A stretch of DNA of 64,000 bases from contig NC_083508.1 in assembly GCF_032362555.1 (NCBI RefSeq), forward strand, positions 3,935,001 to 3,999,000, written 5' to 3'. The stretch's first letter is position 1, and every line of letters starts with the position of its first letter. The notes below the pieces were generated by a model that saw only the letters and a list, made by a program, of their open reading frames with translations, ran no database searches and was not told the origin of the DNA. This document shows, piece by piece, positions 36,101 to 53,006 of this stretch. The DNA comes from Amyelois transitella (Eukaryota; Arthropoda; Insecta; Lepidoptera; Pyralidae). A program made the translations under genes and the position numbers.

Positions 36101-38764
36101 AGACTTATGGCATAATAATAATTATAATGGTAGCACAGCTGAAAAAGAAAACACTGACGTATTTTTAAGGTTTTTTATCTCTCTCAGGTCTCACACAATA
36201 TGTAAAAAACTGTTACTGCTGTAACGAGCTGCGGCAAAGCGCCACATGCCGTCCCACCAGTTAATATGACCAGTGTCTTACACAATATAAATACGTTTAC
36301 AAATGGCCACTACCTACCTGCCAATAAATAAATATACGAACCTCCTCAGAGGGAGACTCCCACTGCACCATCCTTGTCGGCTTCATATCCTTGACTTGCA
36401 GCGGCGTGGTACACACTGGACACGGCGGCGGTTGTTTCTCATGAGTTGCAGCATAATGTAGCACGCAAGCCCAGCAGTACACGTGACCACAACGTCCTAC
36501 ACGTCCTGCAGCTGGCGGGCCCAAACATATAGGGCATTCCGAACGTCCGGTACTCCTAACAACCTAAAAATTTAAAGTTTAACAAAAACTATCTCACCCT
36601 TGAATGTTCCTTATTGTACAGGCCATCAATCATCACTACATAGTATAAAACAAAGTCGCTATTTTAGTCTGTTTGTCCGTATGCTTAAATCTTTAAAAAT
36701 ACGCAACGGATTATGATGCAGTTTTTTGTAACAGGTAGAGTGATTCAAGAGGAAGGTTTTTATGTATAATAACATTTATAATTTTGCACCCGTGCGAAGC
36801 CGGGGCGGGTCGCTAGTAGCATAATAATTTCATGACTTTAGATGGCAAAATTTTATCCTAACGAAAGTTTGTTTATTTGTCTTAGGTTATCTACTGAAAA
36901 CCAATGTTGAAATTTTATATATATATAATTTTTTAGATGGTGTGATTATTTTGTAGATGGTGCTAAATTCGCGCGTGTAGAAGGCGCTATATTGGCGCGA
37001 GCGAAGCTGTTGGGAAAATGTAGTAAATAATAAACCATATTATCTGCTAAACAACTTACAATTTCCTCAACTTGCTCCCACTTAACTGGCACATCGGGAT
37101 CCAACAAATTCGCTTTATAATCTCCTTCTTCTTTTACAACAAACTGGCAGCTAAAAACATGAATAATATAAATTTTTTGATCTTATTTACATAAACCCAT
37201 ATTTTTTAAATTGAATTGTGTTTATGTTTGAATATGTATTCAAAAAACTTACTTAGCACGAAGGTAAAGATCATGATCGTGCTGATAAGACACATGGTGA
37301 ACTCTTCGTTGTGGCTGTGATCCCCTGCTCTCCTGTCCCCTTCGACTGGGGTACATGAAGTTCAGCAAATGATTCAAGTTTTGCTTCTTGCTTCCGGGCA
37401 CAAACACAGAGCCTAATTCAGGCTCTTCGTCCTCTTCTATCCTGTTTGTGGAAAAAAAAATTGTTGATAAAAAGGTTTATCCATGTGGTTCTAGGCACCA
37501 ATATAAATAAGAATAGTTCCACTGATATTGTAAAAGGCGATTAATGGATAGGCATATCAACTTTGGATTCTTTTAGGCAATGGGCTAGCAACCTATCACT
37601 GAATCTCATTTCTATTATTAAGCTTATGAGCTGAACATGTCTTATCATCTTTCAAGACTGCTAGCTCTGTCTACTCTATGAGGGATATAGATGTGATTAT
37701 TGAATATATGAATGAATTAAAACAGTTGTCTTTTCAATAAGCTTTCTTTACTTAACAAGAAGAAGCAAATTATAAATTATTAATACTTAAGGAAACATTA
37801 CCTACACTTTAATCATCATTAAACATTTTATAGAATTTGACAAAAATAAACTATTATTTGTGTCAAATACCTAACTATGCAGAATGAGCAAGCCTATATT
37901 TATTTTATTTATTATCATACATAACAGGATACAATGTAGTACACATACTCACATACAATTTACAAAAAACAAATAACAATTTAGTAGAATCAGATCCGGG
38001 TCATATACATTGATTGATTGGTCATTGGGACACAAAAAAATCAAACATGGAAATAGTTTATTAATTTATTATAAAGTATTAACTATTCTGGCGCAAAATA
38101 CCTACTAATTTCTGCATACACTCAGTGTGTGCAAAAAAGTGATTTGGTAAATGAACATGGAGAGAATTGTTCCTTACCTGGTGTTCTGCGTTCCACCCAC
38201 AACGTAACCAGAGGTACCTCTCGCTCGTGGTCTTCTATCAATTTGACCCCGACCACGTTGAGCTGGTGCATTCTTCCGGTTAGTTTCATTTTTAGGAGCA
38301 TTATTGGGTCCTTCACGTTTTTTATTGTTCCGAGGCCAAGGTTTATTTGTCAATTCTGTAAAATAATCAATAACAGAGTTCAATAAGTGACATTTTACAA
38401 TGAATACAACACTGTGGATGAAATCTCAATATGTAAAAGACCAATCAAACTAAAAAATGTAAAGCCGATCACTGGCACTGATATACATATTTACCTGCTG
38501 TACCTATATGCTATACAATTGAGCAAAATGAAAAAGAAAGGAGATTTCGAGACAATACGAGCAGTTTTTGTTTTAGAGGAAGTTATATCAATTCCGTTAA
38601 TAATAATAACAATTCCATTGGGCGATTTGTTTTGTCTAGGTCTAGCATGACACAACAGTTATGGAGGTGTTGTTTGACCTTTACCTACCTGAATTCTTTT
38701 TACAGTCGATGGCTGATGCCCTCGACTGTGGTTGAGATGATCGGTTCAAAGATTTCTTGTCCAT
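33186..38764 (-). CDS. RNF10: RING finger protein 10 (E3 ubiquitin ligase), complete
   Basis: Eleven exons join in consistent phases: 38689-38764, 38178-38355, 37253-37441, 37060-37150, 36342-36563, 35837-35995, 35020-35503, 34562-34698, 34210-34324, 33659-33900 and 33186-33398, giving 701 residues. A basic, low-complexity N-terminus is followed by NLNHLLNF and NCQFVV blocks characteristic of RNF10. A C3HC4 RING lies at about residues 188-229: C188, C191, C203, H205, C208, C211, C226, C229. Downstream are an acidic central region, YFYFYQAEDGQQIFLNSLNV and LPLHCSFDIVELDLQPP blocks, an Arg/Glu-rich helix (DRRARARARRERDERRRER) and a KKNKKTKQKVLF-type basic C-terminus. RNF10 ubiquitinates 40S ribosomal proteins on stalled ribosomes and has also been described as a transcriptional cofactor. 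The start is the first ATG of a MDKKSLN-type N-terminus. Its promoter region faces that of the ZCWPW-like gene. Confidence 0.95.
37479..37713 (+). repeat. SINE-like family A copy in RNF10 intron 2
   Basis: It runs from CATGTGGTTCTAGGCACCAA to GGGATATAGATGTGATTATT. It is antisense to the host gene and lies within the intron, away from both splice sites. Confidence 0.75.
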
Positions 38765-39829
38765 TCTGGATTCCTCCAACATTCACAATTACAACTGAGC
38801 GGGATACTCCGCAGGGAGATAACGAGATTACGTACAGGGCCGACATTTTAGAAAGCCATGTTTATGATCCAAGACAAAGAAAATTAATTTCTTACTATAC
38901 AAACAAGCTTTACCAAGCTGTAAATGCACGAACGTAAACTTGAAACACAAAAAAGGGAGTAAAATCTACTCCCTTTCGTCGTTAACGACGAAAATATAAG
39001 GAAAACTCCGAGGAACTTGCTCGCCACAAATATGGCGACCAGCCGGCAACCAGCCAGATTTTTGATGCGCACTTCCGCAAATTTACTTGACTTATTATGT
39101 TATATTTTTATCAAATAAAATTTAATTAAACAGAAAATTATTTTCTCTTTAGAAATTTAATGAATATTTTTTATAATTATTGGTATAATTTTTGAAAGTT
39201 ACGGGTATGACTGCTATTTCCTGATATTCAATCAATTTCCACGTACAATCACACGTCTATGGTTCTTTTCAAATTGTGTGACACTCACTATTTATTTTAA
39301 TGCATTTTATGATAATTCTTATTGACAATTGTATTTTTTAAATTAGGGTCAATCAAATTTTAAAACAAAAATGAAGGTACTTACGTATATCAATAATTCT
39401 TATTAGCATGTAGGTACTTACCTAATTCCTTCTGTACATGAAGGTACTTTTCTGTTAACTTCGTCTTTGCACACGGCAATATTTTTTTAAGTTTGATTAA
39501 AAATACATAGGTAGGTACATAAGTTAGAAGATTTTTATGTAGGTATATATCTAATTTATTTTTCATATCAAATGAAATTGTAATTTAAGATATGAATATT
39601 TGCACAAGATATTGTTCGGAATGGTCGAGGGTACGTACATGTAAACATACCGACAGAAATCTAAATATTCGCTCATTACATATTTTAAAAAAGCGGTCTT
39701 TGCTGAAGGTTTACAAAATGTCTATGATTGACTGGAAAAATTAATAAAAAAATCAAAACGACAATTTTGGCGCCATTTATGAATGTCTCCCGTGAGATTT
39801 TACTTCACAATTTTAAATTTGCTCGTAAA
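38765..39829. promoter_or_regulatory. Divergent promoter region RNF10 / ZCWPW-like
   Basis: About 1.06 kb separates the two start codons, which face away from each other. It must contain both promoters and leaders. A perfect 20-bp palindrome (38974-38993) lies in the RNF10-proximal part, with GGGAGTAAAATCTACTCCC, itself a small hairpin, directly beside it. No TATA box or initiator was assigned. Confidence 0.5.
38974..38993. repeat. 20-bp perfect palindrome
   Basis: TTTCGTCGTTAACGACGAAA is its own reverse complement. It lies about 210 bases upstream of the RNF10 start codon, probably in its leader or promoter. Confidence 0.9.
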
Positions 39830-42800
39830 ATGGAGAAAGTAAAATTACCTACAGAAAAAGCTCAAGAACCTAAAGAAGAAGCTAAACAACCCTTGGTAAG
39901 AATTGAGATGGGGTACCCAAATAATAATTAAATTATACAAATCTACCCAAAATACGAAAACTACTTATTTTTGTAAATTTATATTTTTTATCTAAATTTA
40001 TTAATTCTGTTTCCTAGAACGCTAAAACTATGTCTCCGCATGCAAACAGCCGCCGACACAATATAAATGTATCATTAGCTGATTCGACAGCGTGTGAAGA
40101 CAAACCTGTGTCTCAGAACAGCACGTAAGTATAAATGTATTCTAATGATATTCTATGATACCAGATGAAAATACCAAGGTCTTTAAAAAAAAAATACTTA
40201 TGAAAACTCAGCGATAACTTTAGAACTTACAGGGTTAATTATTGCACTAACTAAACAAACATTGAACACACACCACCACTATAAATTACATAACATTTGC
40301 ATCTGCGTCTGCGCTGGTCGTTCCTTTCGACTAAAATGAATCCGTTTCCGAGGGAATTTCAGGAAATCCTCTGTTCGTGCTCTAAGCGTCTCCTGGACCG
40401 CTAAAGGAACCTACATGCCAAATTTCATATCTCTTGACCCAGCGTTGTGTTGACATGATCGTCAGTGTCCTCATCTATGTATTTATAAGATTGAGGAAAC
40501 TAGACGCATTTACTAATAATACTACGAAATTAAGTCCAAAATATGTACTTACATACATAAATGTACATATACCTACTACGTCTATATAACTTTCGAGGGA
40601 GACAGACCCAACAGTCTTGAAAAGACTGAAAGGCCACGTTCAGCTTGAATGGCTTAATGATAGAATTGAGATTATAATAGTGACAGGTTGCTAGCTCATC
40701 GCCTGTAAGAGGAATCGAATTAGTCGCCTTATACGAAGTCAATGGGAAAGATATGGAGTGGTTCTAAGTACTCCATAAACGCACGCAAAATATGTACCTA
40801 CTTACTTAGTAAAATTAGTAGCACGTCATCTCCAAATAGGTCGTCCCACTGGGATTAAGATTAAGACCTAAATGTTATAAAATGTTATTTAGTTCTTTCA
40901 AAGACGCACTTAGTCAGCCGGCTCCCGGATTAACCCAGAGACAAAGACTGCAATGGCTCCAAAAACGCCGAAATTCAGGATTATGGGTGCAGTGTGACGC
41001 CTGCGACCGTTGGAGACACCTTCCTTTCGTTCTTGATAGTCACGAACTGCCAAGCAAATGGTACTGCAAGATGAACCCAGGTTCGTAATTTATTAGTAAA
41101 TATCACCACAATGATTACAAGGGAACTACAGCGGGTAGTAATCATTTTTTTTTTTCATTCATACACAAAATTCATGTTTCACGACATACACATACATACA
41201 ATCAACACGCTTGTTTCCCATAGGAGTAGGCAGATACTACGGATTTCCGGATTCGCCGAGGCTACCGGGCTGCCCCTAGTGGCCGGGCACAGTCGACGAC
41301 TGTTAAGATTACTCAAGAAAGTACAGTTTGTTCTACCATTACCTAAATACTGCCTACCCTATCCTACAGATATGTCGCTAACCAACTGTACAGCGTCAGA
41401 AGATGATCTCATTCATAGGGAGTATTTAGCGTCTGTGGTACGGGCGAGGCTCTCGGACTGGCCCTGGTGGCCGGCCATAGTCGACCAGAACTGTTATTCT
41501 ATCAAAACCGTAACATTGCCCACCAATCCTACAGATTCGTCGTTAGCCAGCTGTACAGCGCCAGAAATGCCGATACGTCTCCGTGATGAAGAAGATCTCA
41601 TTCATAGCGAGTATTCGGCGGGGTCTGTGGTGTGGGCGAGGCTCCCGGGCTGGCCCTGGTGGCCGGCCATGGTCGATGATTGTCCGGATAACGAACAGTT
41701 CTACTGGCTCGATGGTTTCTCTGATATTCCTGTGAGTAGTTTCTTTAATGATCCCTGATGCTATCTTTTCCACCGTAATATAGGTATTCATGTTAGACGA
41801 TAGAGAGGCTAACAAACTTGGGGTTTTTTTCTTTTAGACGATGAGCTAACAACCTGCCACTATTTGAATCTCAATTCTATCATTAAGCCAAAGCTGAACT
41901 CTGTCTACCCGCAAGGGACATAGACATGATTATATGTATGTATGTATCAGAATATAAACCTCAGCCTTTGTTATACGTTATTATATTTGAATTCCCGTAC
42001 GTAGACGAATACGTTTAGTTTAATTTCTTAACGGTAACTTCTGTTATATTTTCAGACTCACTACAATGTAGTATTCTTTGACACATCCGAAGTGACCCGC
42101 GCATGGGTTGCGCCCTATCAAATGAAGCCGTACAGCGCGAATAAAAAAATTAACAATCAATTGCGGAACGGAAATAAACTAAAATCCCGTTTAGAATTAG
42201 CCATTAAGCAAGCAGACGATGCTGACTCGCTGCCTTTAGCGGACCGCCTTGCTAAATACAGTTTCATAGCCAGATATAAAGGAACAATTAATAAGCCAAA
42301 GAAAATAAATAGTAAAATCCTAAACAAATTTAAGAAACAGCTAAAAAGGAAACTCAATATTGAATTTTCTGATGACAGTTCTGATGAGAATTCTGATGAA
42401 GACTTCATCGAGCCAAAAGAAACCAATAACAAGAAACATATGAATGGCAACGTTATACTTTTGGGGACTCCGAAAAGAGAGAAGCGTAATAATATTGTTC
42501 CAAAGGTTTTGAATAAAGCTTATAATGATACCGAAGAAACTCACATAATTGAAAGCACAGATATTAATGATGCTACAGGAGATGCATCAGCCGTAAAAGA
42601 CACCCAACTTGCACCTAACAAAGAACGAAACAAGAATAATGCCGAACCTGATTCGATGACGGTACAAATAGGCAGTTCAGAAGTTGTCCAGGAATTTGGT
42701 ACTTATCTTTAACTGTAATTATTTTTTACTGCCTCTATTATAACCCTGTTAAAAACATACCTACTTCTATTTGAAGTTAAAACATAAGAGGCCGAAACTG

Positions 42801-44011
42801 TCTAAGTACGTAGGCACATGTCAGAAATAAAAATACTTAGATGTACTTTCAAATTTTCATCAAAGACATCAGTTTTTTTTTTAATATAGACTCTTATATC
42901 TTGTAATATCACGTATATTATAATTAAGAGTCTTCAGAATTTCATCTAGGTAAAAACTAGTTCCCACGGGATTTGCGAATCCTGTATTCTTTTGTAGGTG
43001 ACTTGACACTAAATTCGTTGCTTTTTATGTGACACTAGCTGTGCCCGCGACTTCGTCCGCGTGGAATAGTTATTTTGGGCATCATATTTATTTTTGCAAA
43101 CATCCTCCTCAGGCGGTCAGGCGGTCACGCGTATTAGAAAGAACGCTGGTTTGCCGTATTAAATGTTTCGCTGCAAATTGCTTATAACGACTATACCTAT
43201 CTCAAACCTATTCGTCTGATTTATATACTGTAAATGGCAATTTTAGTCTACATGAAAAGCCGAAAGTAATAAACATATTTATTTGGATAAGGATTAATAC
43301 TGAATTAAAGAAAATTGGTTTCAAAATAACTTATGTTTATTATGAAAAAATAATCTTAAAAAATGAACATAAATGGTTATTGTAAGTGAACCTTAAGAGA
43401 TAGATAATGCTCTCGCGGACTTTTTTGTGGCAAAAAATGAGTACTTCACATCTTTAGTACATTGTTTTACTATATCTTTGTTGGTTTGCGCAGCGTTCGC
43501 GTGGAAAGCTCCCAGATGGCCGACTCATTCAACTTTCACCTGCATTGTTGACGTTTCCCGTAGGAAATCCGGGATAAAATGTAGCCTATAGCCTTCCTCG
43601 ATAAATAGACTATCAGAAAGAATTATTCAAATCGGTTCAGTAGTTTCTGAGATTAGCGCGTTTAAACGAACAAACAAACAAACAAACTCTTCAGCTTTAT
43701 AATATTAGTATAGATTTAATTCGTCGCTTATTGTAAGATGGCGTTAAATTCCTCGTCTTTAGTAGATGGCGCTGAATTCACGCGGGTTCAGCTGCGGGTA
43801 AAAATTAGTTTTCGAATAAAACGGATGAAAATAGAGTTCACTTAAGTACTCGAAAAACAAGCAGTGCTATGTTTTAATATACCTACTACTACACGTTTCT
43901 ATTTCAGTTACTCCACCTGAGAATGAAAAAGAAAAAGCCAATGGTACTGAAAGTACAGAATCGCATGAAGCAAGAGTTGCTAGTCCCAGTAGTGACGACT
44001 TTGACTTTTAA
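39830..44011 (+). CDS. CW-type zinc finger and PWWP domain protein (ZCWPW-like histone reader)
   Basis: Six exons: 39830-39895, 40018-40124, 40893-41080, 41535-41731, 42056-42698 and 43908-44011, in matching phases, giving 434 residues. The CW finger spans about 87-131: W89, C92, C95, W98, W114 and C116, with the fourth cysteine (C127) contributed by exon 4. The PWWP domain starts [19 protein letters not shown], also in exon 4, and continues in exon 5 with [12 protein letters not shown] and [14 protein letters not shown]. The rest is Lys/Asp/Glu-rich and ends SSDDFDF. CW modules bind H3K4 methylation and PWWP modules bind H3K36 methylation; vertebrate ZCWPW1 reads both at meiotic break sites. 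The ATG at 39830 has the better context (A at -3, G at +4); an in-frame ATG at 39779 would add 17 residues. The exon 5 donor (G|GTACTT) is the weakest junction. An alternative exon 4 acceptor at 41369/41370 would add 55 residues (489 in all); see findings. Confidence 0.88.
40548..40767 (-). repeat. SINE-like family A copy in ZCWPW intron 2
   Basis: Reverse-strand copy preceded by a decayed ACATACATA tail complement. It shows the complements of CAAGACTGTTGG, GAACGTGGCCTTTCAG and GGCGATGAGCTAGCAACCTG and ends in the complement of AGAACCACTCCATA. Confidence 0.8.
41203..41251 (-). repeat. LINE tail family C fragment abutting the degenerate PWWP copy
   Basis: CACGCTTGTTTCCCATAGGA then GTAGGCAGATACTAC...TTTCC is the reverse complement of the LINE C 3' end (compare GTAGTCTCTGCCTACCCCTA...GGGAAACAGGCGTG at about 54337-54372). 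It joins directly to exon-like copy 1. Confidence 0.65.
41256..41303 (+). pseudogene. Degenerate PWWP exon copy 1
   Basis: About 80% identical to the PWWP-encoding core of exon 4. Read in the PWWP phase, it gives PRLPGCP, then a TAG stop (41277-41279) in place of a Trp of the P-W-W-P signature, then WPGTVDDC. One Trp has become Cys. It has no usable coding potential in that phase. Confidence 0.75.
41370..41534 (+). other. Tandem copy 2 of the CW/PWWP exon, open and in frame
   Basis: It begins, like exon 4, right after a TCCTACAG acceptor and encodes [20 protein letters not shown], then [17 protein letters not shown]. It thus has its own fourth CW cysteine and a PWWP signature. It lacks the end of the exon and a donor, but stays open through the acceptor of copy 3 in the same frame (165 bases, a multiple of three). 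Use of its acceptor would give a longer exon 4 (41370-41731). Confidence 0.75.
41800..41948 (+). repeat. SINE-like family A, 5'-truncated, with (GTAT)n tail
   Basis: It starts around the GATAGAGAGGCTAACAAACT block and runs to GACATGATTATATGTATGTATGT. It sits in ZCWPW intron 4, about 70 bases after the exon 4 donor. Confidence 0.8.
42957..43012 (-). repeat. Retroelement tail fragment, family E
   Basis: The complement of CACCTACAAAAGAATACAGG...CGCAAATCCC is visible, matching 59868-60083 on the other strand. It lies just before the insertion at 43034. Confidence 0.55.
43034..43716 (+). mobile_element. Retroelement-type insertion with CGCGACTTCGTCCGCGTGG head
   Basis: It opens ACTAGCTGTGCCCGCGACTT, has an internal CGTAGGAAATCCGGGATAAA block and CTGAGATTAGCGCG, and ends in AACAAACAAACAAAC then TTATAATATTAGTATAG. 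This head and tail are widespread in lepidopteran genomes. There is no intact ORF, so this copy is non-autonomous or decayed. It is in intron 5 of the ZCWPW-like gene. Confidence 0.6.
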
Positions 44012-45460
44012 TTTTTACTATATCTAGATAAGAACAATGTGATTGCAGAACGCCTACCTAATTTGCTTGTAAATAATTTCTTTTTACTGTTAACTGAGTA
44101 TATTTTATTTTTTATGTAAGGTGGGTAGCATAATATAAAGATACAAAAAACATTTTCAGTCTACTTAATTTTAAGAAAGTCTATAGTTAGATTTTATTTA
44201 AATTAAACATCAATATCTATATGTAAACATATTTTCGTAATACCTAAATTCAGCTGTTATTTATTTTTGTTCTAACTAAATTCATAAAATTAAAAAAAGC
44301 AGAAACTGCAGATATTTAATACCTTTAATGCAGTTTTATTTGGTGATAGGATGAAATTGGTTATTATTTTATTTCTGGCAAAACTAACTAAAAACTAACT
44401 GGGCAGGTCAATCTAGCTCTCCGGTTGATATAGAACACATATATTCATAATGTCTAAGAATATGGAAGATACTATGCTTATAGACTAATAGTAAAATATA
44501 GGTGCCTGAATCGCCAAAGGATTTATTTTTAATGAAGATATAGTGACAAGAATAGAAAAGGGGAATGCTTTGATGGTTTTGTTCATGTCGAAAGGACGAA
44601 TGAAAGTAGGTTGGCTAAGTAAATATGCAAAAGGGCGTAAATGGGACTGGTGGAGTGGGAAGGCCTAGACGAACGTACCTTAATCAAATCGGAGACGTTC
44701 TAGCAAAAGTCAGATGAAGAGTACCCGAAACCGATGAGCTTGCATGAAGAGAGTTATGAATATGGTTAAAGCGAAAAAAGTATGCAGGGGTCGTGGCAGG
44801 TGGCAAGATGTGGTTTCAGCCTAACCCTCCGGGAAAGAGTCGTGTTATACATAACACGTATCAAATCAAGGCCATAGCAACCTGAAAAAAGCGATTTCTG
44901 TGAATTGTACCTTGATTTTACTTTATGGATTGTAAAAACAAAAACTGGGCAGAACTTACTATTAACGCCATCTTTTGTCGAAAGGCACAAACATTTTTCA
45001 CAAAACGGAAGTACTCTGACATCTAGAGGGTAGTAGAGAAAATACTTTTTTTTTAATTATTTTGTTATGTTTTTCATTGCAGTGTCTTTGATAGCGAAAG
45101 TTTTACTTGTTGATTTTCTTTGGAACCTTTTCACGAAGTTTGCATTCTTGTATGTTCGCTCTTTCTATCCACATAGATAGAAAAAGAGAATTGATATGAT
45201 ATATGATGGTCCTACATTTCAACATTTGTGCTTGGCTGCTTGTGTGAAAATCTTTTGCTCGAAAATATGAAAAATTATCTTATGTCAGAGCTGTCAATAA
45301 GGTAAAATAAAAAATAAGTTAAGAAAAGAGACCAATTTTTCCGGTGTGATTTTCATTGATTTCTTTCGAAAAATTTTTATATTTACAAAGTGTCATTACC
45401 ATTATTTAAAAAAATAAAACAAAAAACCTTCTATAGTGATAGAACGTGACAACTGCGCTA
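44012..45460. other. Spacer between the ZCWPW-like gene and mitochondrial EF-Tu
   Basis: It contains the 3' untranslated region of the first gene (no clear AATAAA recognised), a LINE C fragment at 44583-44835 and the promoter of the second gene immediately before 45461. I see no coding segment. Confidence 0.6.
44583..44835 (+). mobile_element. LINE tail family C copy
   Basis: TCATGTCGAAAGGACGAATG, GAGTGGGAAGGCCTAGACGA, GAGTACCCGAAACCGATGAG and GTGGCAGGTGGCAAGATGTG occur in the same order as in the copy at 54124-54378. It is the decayed 3' end of a LINE reverse-transcriptase ORF plus tail. Confidence 0.7.
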
Positions 45461-49518
<4,058 letters not shown>

Positions 49519-49591
49519 AGAGTTTAGTTTTATTTTTAAGTTTAGAAATGTAGTCCCCGTTAATATTACGCATTTAAAAATGTAAATTTCA

Positions 49592-49597
49592 AATAAA
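49592..49597 (+). terminator. Polyadenylation signal of TUFM
   Basis: AATAAA lies 74 bases after the stop codon, the first such hexamer, so the 3' untranslated region is probably about 100 bases. Confidence 0.7.
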
Positions 49598-49644
49598 GTA
49601 CCTAATCAAAATGTTTTTTTCTGTAAGTTGAAGATACTCACCAT

Positions 49645-49752
49645 TACGCCTGTTTTCCATTGGGGTAGACAGACACTATGGATTTCCATTTGTAACGATC
49701 CTTACAGACCTCTCCCCCTTCCTCCACACTCATTACTCTTTTCATATCAGAC
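49645..49752 (-). repeat. LINE tail family C fragment
   Basis: ACGCCTGTTTTCCATTGGGG, then GTAGACAGACACTATGGATT, and further CCCCCTTCCTCCACACTCAT are the complement of the LINE C 3' region. Confidence 0.6.
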
Positions 49753-49846
49753 TTTTCTGTTAAAATTATTAAATTTTACAGTTGAAATGAAATGTAAGTT
49801 TTAAACCTATAGATCCTAAGTAGAAAATAACATAAAGCAATTTCTA

Positions 49847-50110
49847 GTGTGGTCGAATGGTTAAAGTGCCTGGCTAAAACACGCAAGTGATGTGTGTGAC
49901 CGGGCACCGGTTCAAATCTTATCCCTGCAATATACCAATGACTCTCCGAGTACATTAGTTTGAGTGCGATCCAATAAGTGGCAAAGGGTGCGGAGGTCAG
50001 ATGGGAGTCGCTTCGTGTAAAAATTTCACTCACCGAATCCATGGTCGAAATACGTGGGCTACTTTCCAGAATGGTGAAGATATAACGGGGCTTAACGCTA
50101 AGAGGAATTC
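49847..50110 (+). repeat. tRNA-derived SINE (family B)
   Basis: The head carries pol III boxes: A-like GTGGTCGAATGGTTA (49848-49863 region) and B-like GGTTCAAATC (49909-49918). The body follows with GTGCGGAGGTCAGATGGGAG, TCGCTTCGTGTAAAAA and TTTCCAGAATGGTGAAGATA. The body matches 60717-61040 and the tail at 16906-17062. Confidence 0.75.
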
Positions 50111-50261
50111 CTCTGCGGCATCGCCGCTTTTATTTACTGGATTGCACACAACCTAACCAACTGTTTAACTTAAGGTAAAAACTTGCCCAGAGTAACAGCT
50201 ATTTTATGAGTCAGCTCTTGGATAAGTGTGATGAAATTGAAAGAAATTTTAATTTTCCAGC

Positions 50262-50267
50262 TTTATT
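50262..50267 (-). terminator. Probable distal polyadenylation signal of Ran
   Basis: The minus strand reads AATAAA here (TTTATT on plus), followed by an A/T-rich stretch, about 730 bases after the Ran stop. A nearer AATAAA lies only about 15-20 bases after the stop codon and could be used alternatively. Confidence 0.45.
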
Positions 50268-50999
50268 CAAAAAGTATATCACCACAATTTTACAATGAAT
50301 ATTGTCAGTCCTTGTAACAAAAAGTGAGCTTATAACATTCATCATCGGACTTGTGAGTATATATACACACTGATACACCATCGCAATCAATTACAAGTAG
50401 TAATTATATGCAAATAATGTAAGAGCATTAGGATTCAATAAATAGCAATGTTCATATAACGACAAAACAATTTCTCAAAGTGTAAGGAACTGACTTCAAT
50501 AACAGAGTTGAATAAATTACAATTCAAACAATAAAACGATCCTGAATTTTGACAATAATATGTTAATTTATACTGGTTTTAATAATAATACCGATCAAGG
50601 GTACCACAGTGCTTCATCTCAGATCTCATTGAAACAATTCCAAAATTAAATTAAACTTAGTTAGCGCTAAACATACAAATTCAACATGGCAATTCTTACA
50701 ATATCAAATTAAAGCATGTTAACATGGAGTGAAGATTATTTAATTTTACAGTTAAAATGTACTTTTTGATTGCCAGAACCTAATGGAATGAAAGGTATAA
50801 TGTGAACATGGGTTGGCAACAACCATTTTCCTATTGATATCATATCAAGTCTACATTCTTATCTCATTTGAAATATTACAATTAATTAGCAAAACAATGT
50901 AATGAAAATACAGTACTTGACAGAATATCTACAGGAAACATTATGCTCTTAAATGACTTATGTCTTAGGGCACTGAGAATTTTATTTAGCATATTACAT

Positions 51000-52973
<1,974 letters not shown>

Positions 52974-53006
52974 ATGACGAAGGACAGGTTAGCGGCGCTC
53001 CAGGCG
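52974..53006 (+). CDS. Syx1A: Syntaxin 1A, first coding exon (11 codons)
   Basis: The exon reads MTKDRLAALQA and ends at a consensus donor GCG|GTAAGT. This is the exact N-terminal signature of insect syntaxin 1A, the plasma-membrane Qa-SNARE that pairs with SNAP-25 and synaptobrevin for synaptic vesicle fusion; this segment is the N-peptide that binds Unc18/Rop. The junction is in phase 0. No exon continuing into the acidic stretch that follows in syntaxin 1A was found up to 64000, so the intron exceeds 10.9 kb. The identification rests on 11 residues plus the splice site and the upstream leader, which is short evidence but very specific. Confidence 0.88.

Noticed and set aside
38632-38937. 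101-codon plus-strand frame
   Set aside because: It is antisense to RNF10 exon 1 and the promoter region, has no recognisable domain and lacks a good start context.
41111-41758. A separate 215-residue gene
   Set aside because: It is a continuous frame created by intron plus tandem exon copies of the ZCWPW-like gene. Only parts behind the acceptors at 41369 and 41534 are plausible coding.
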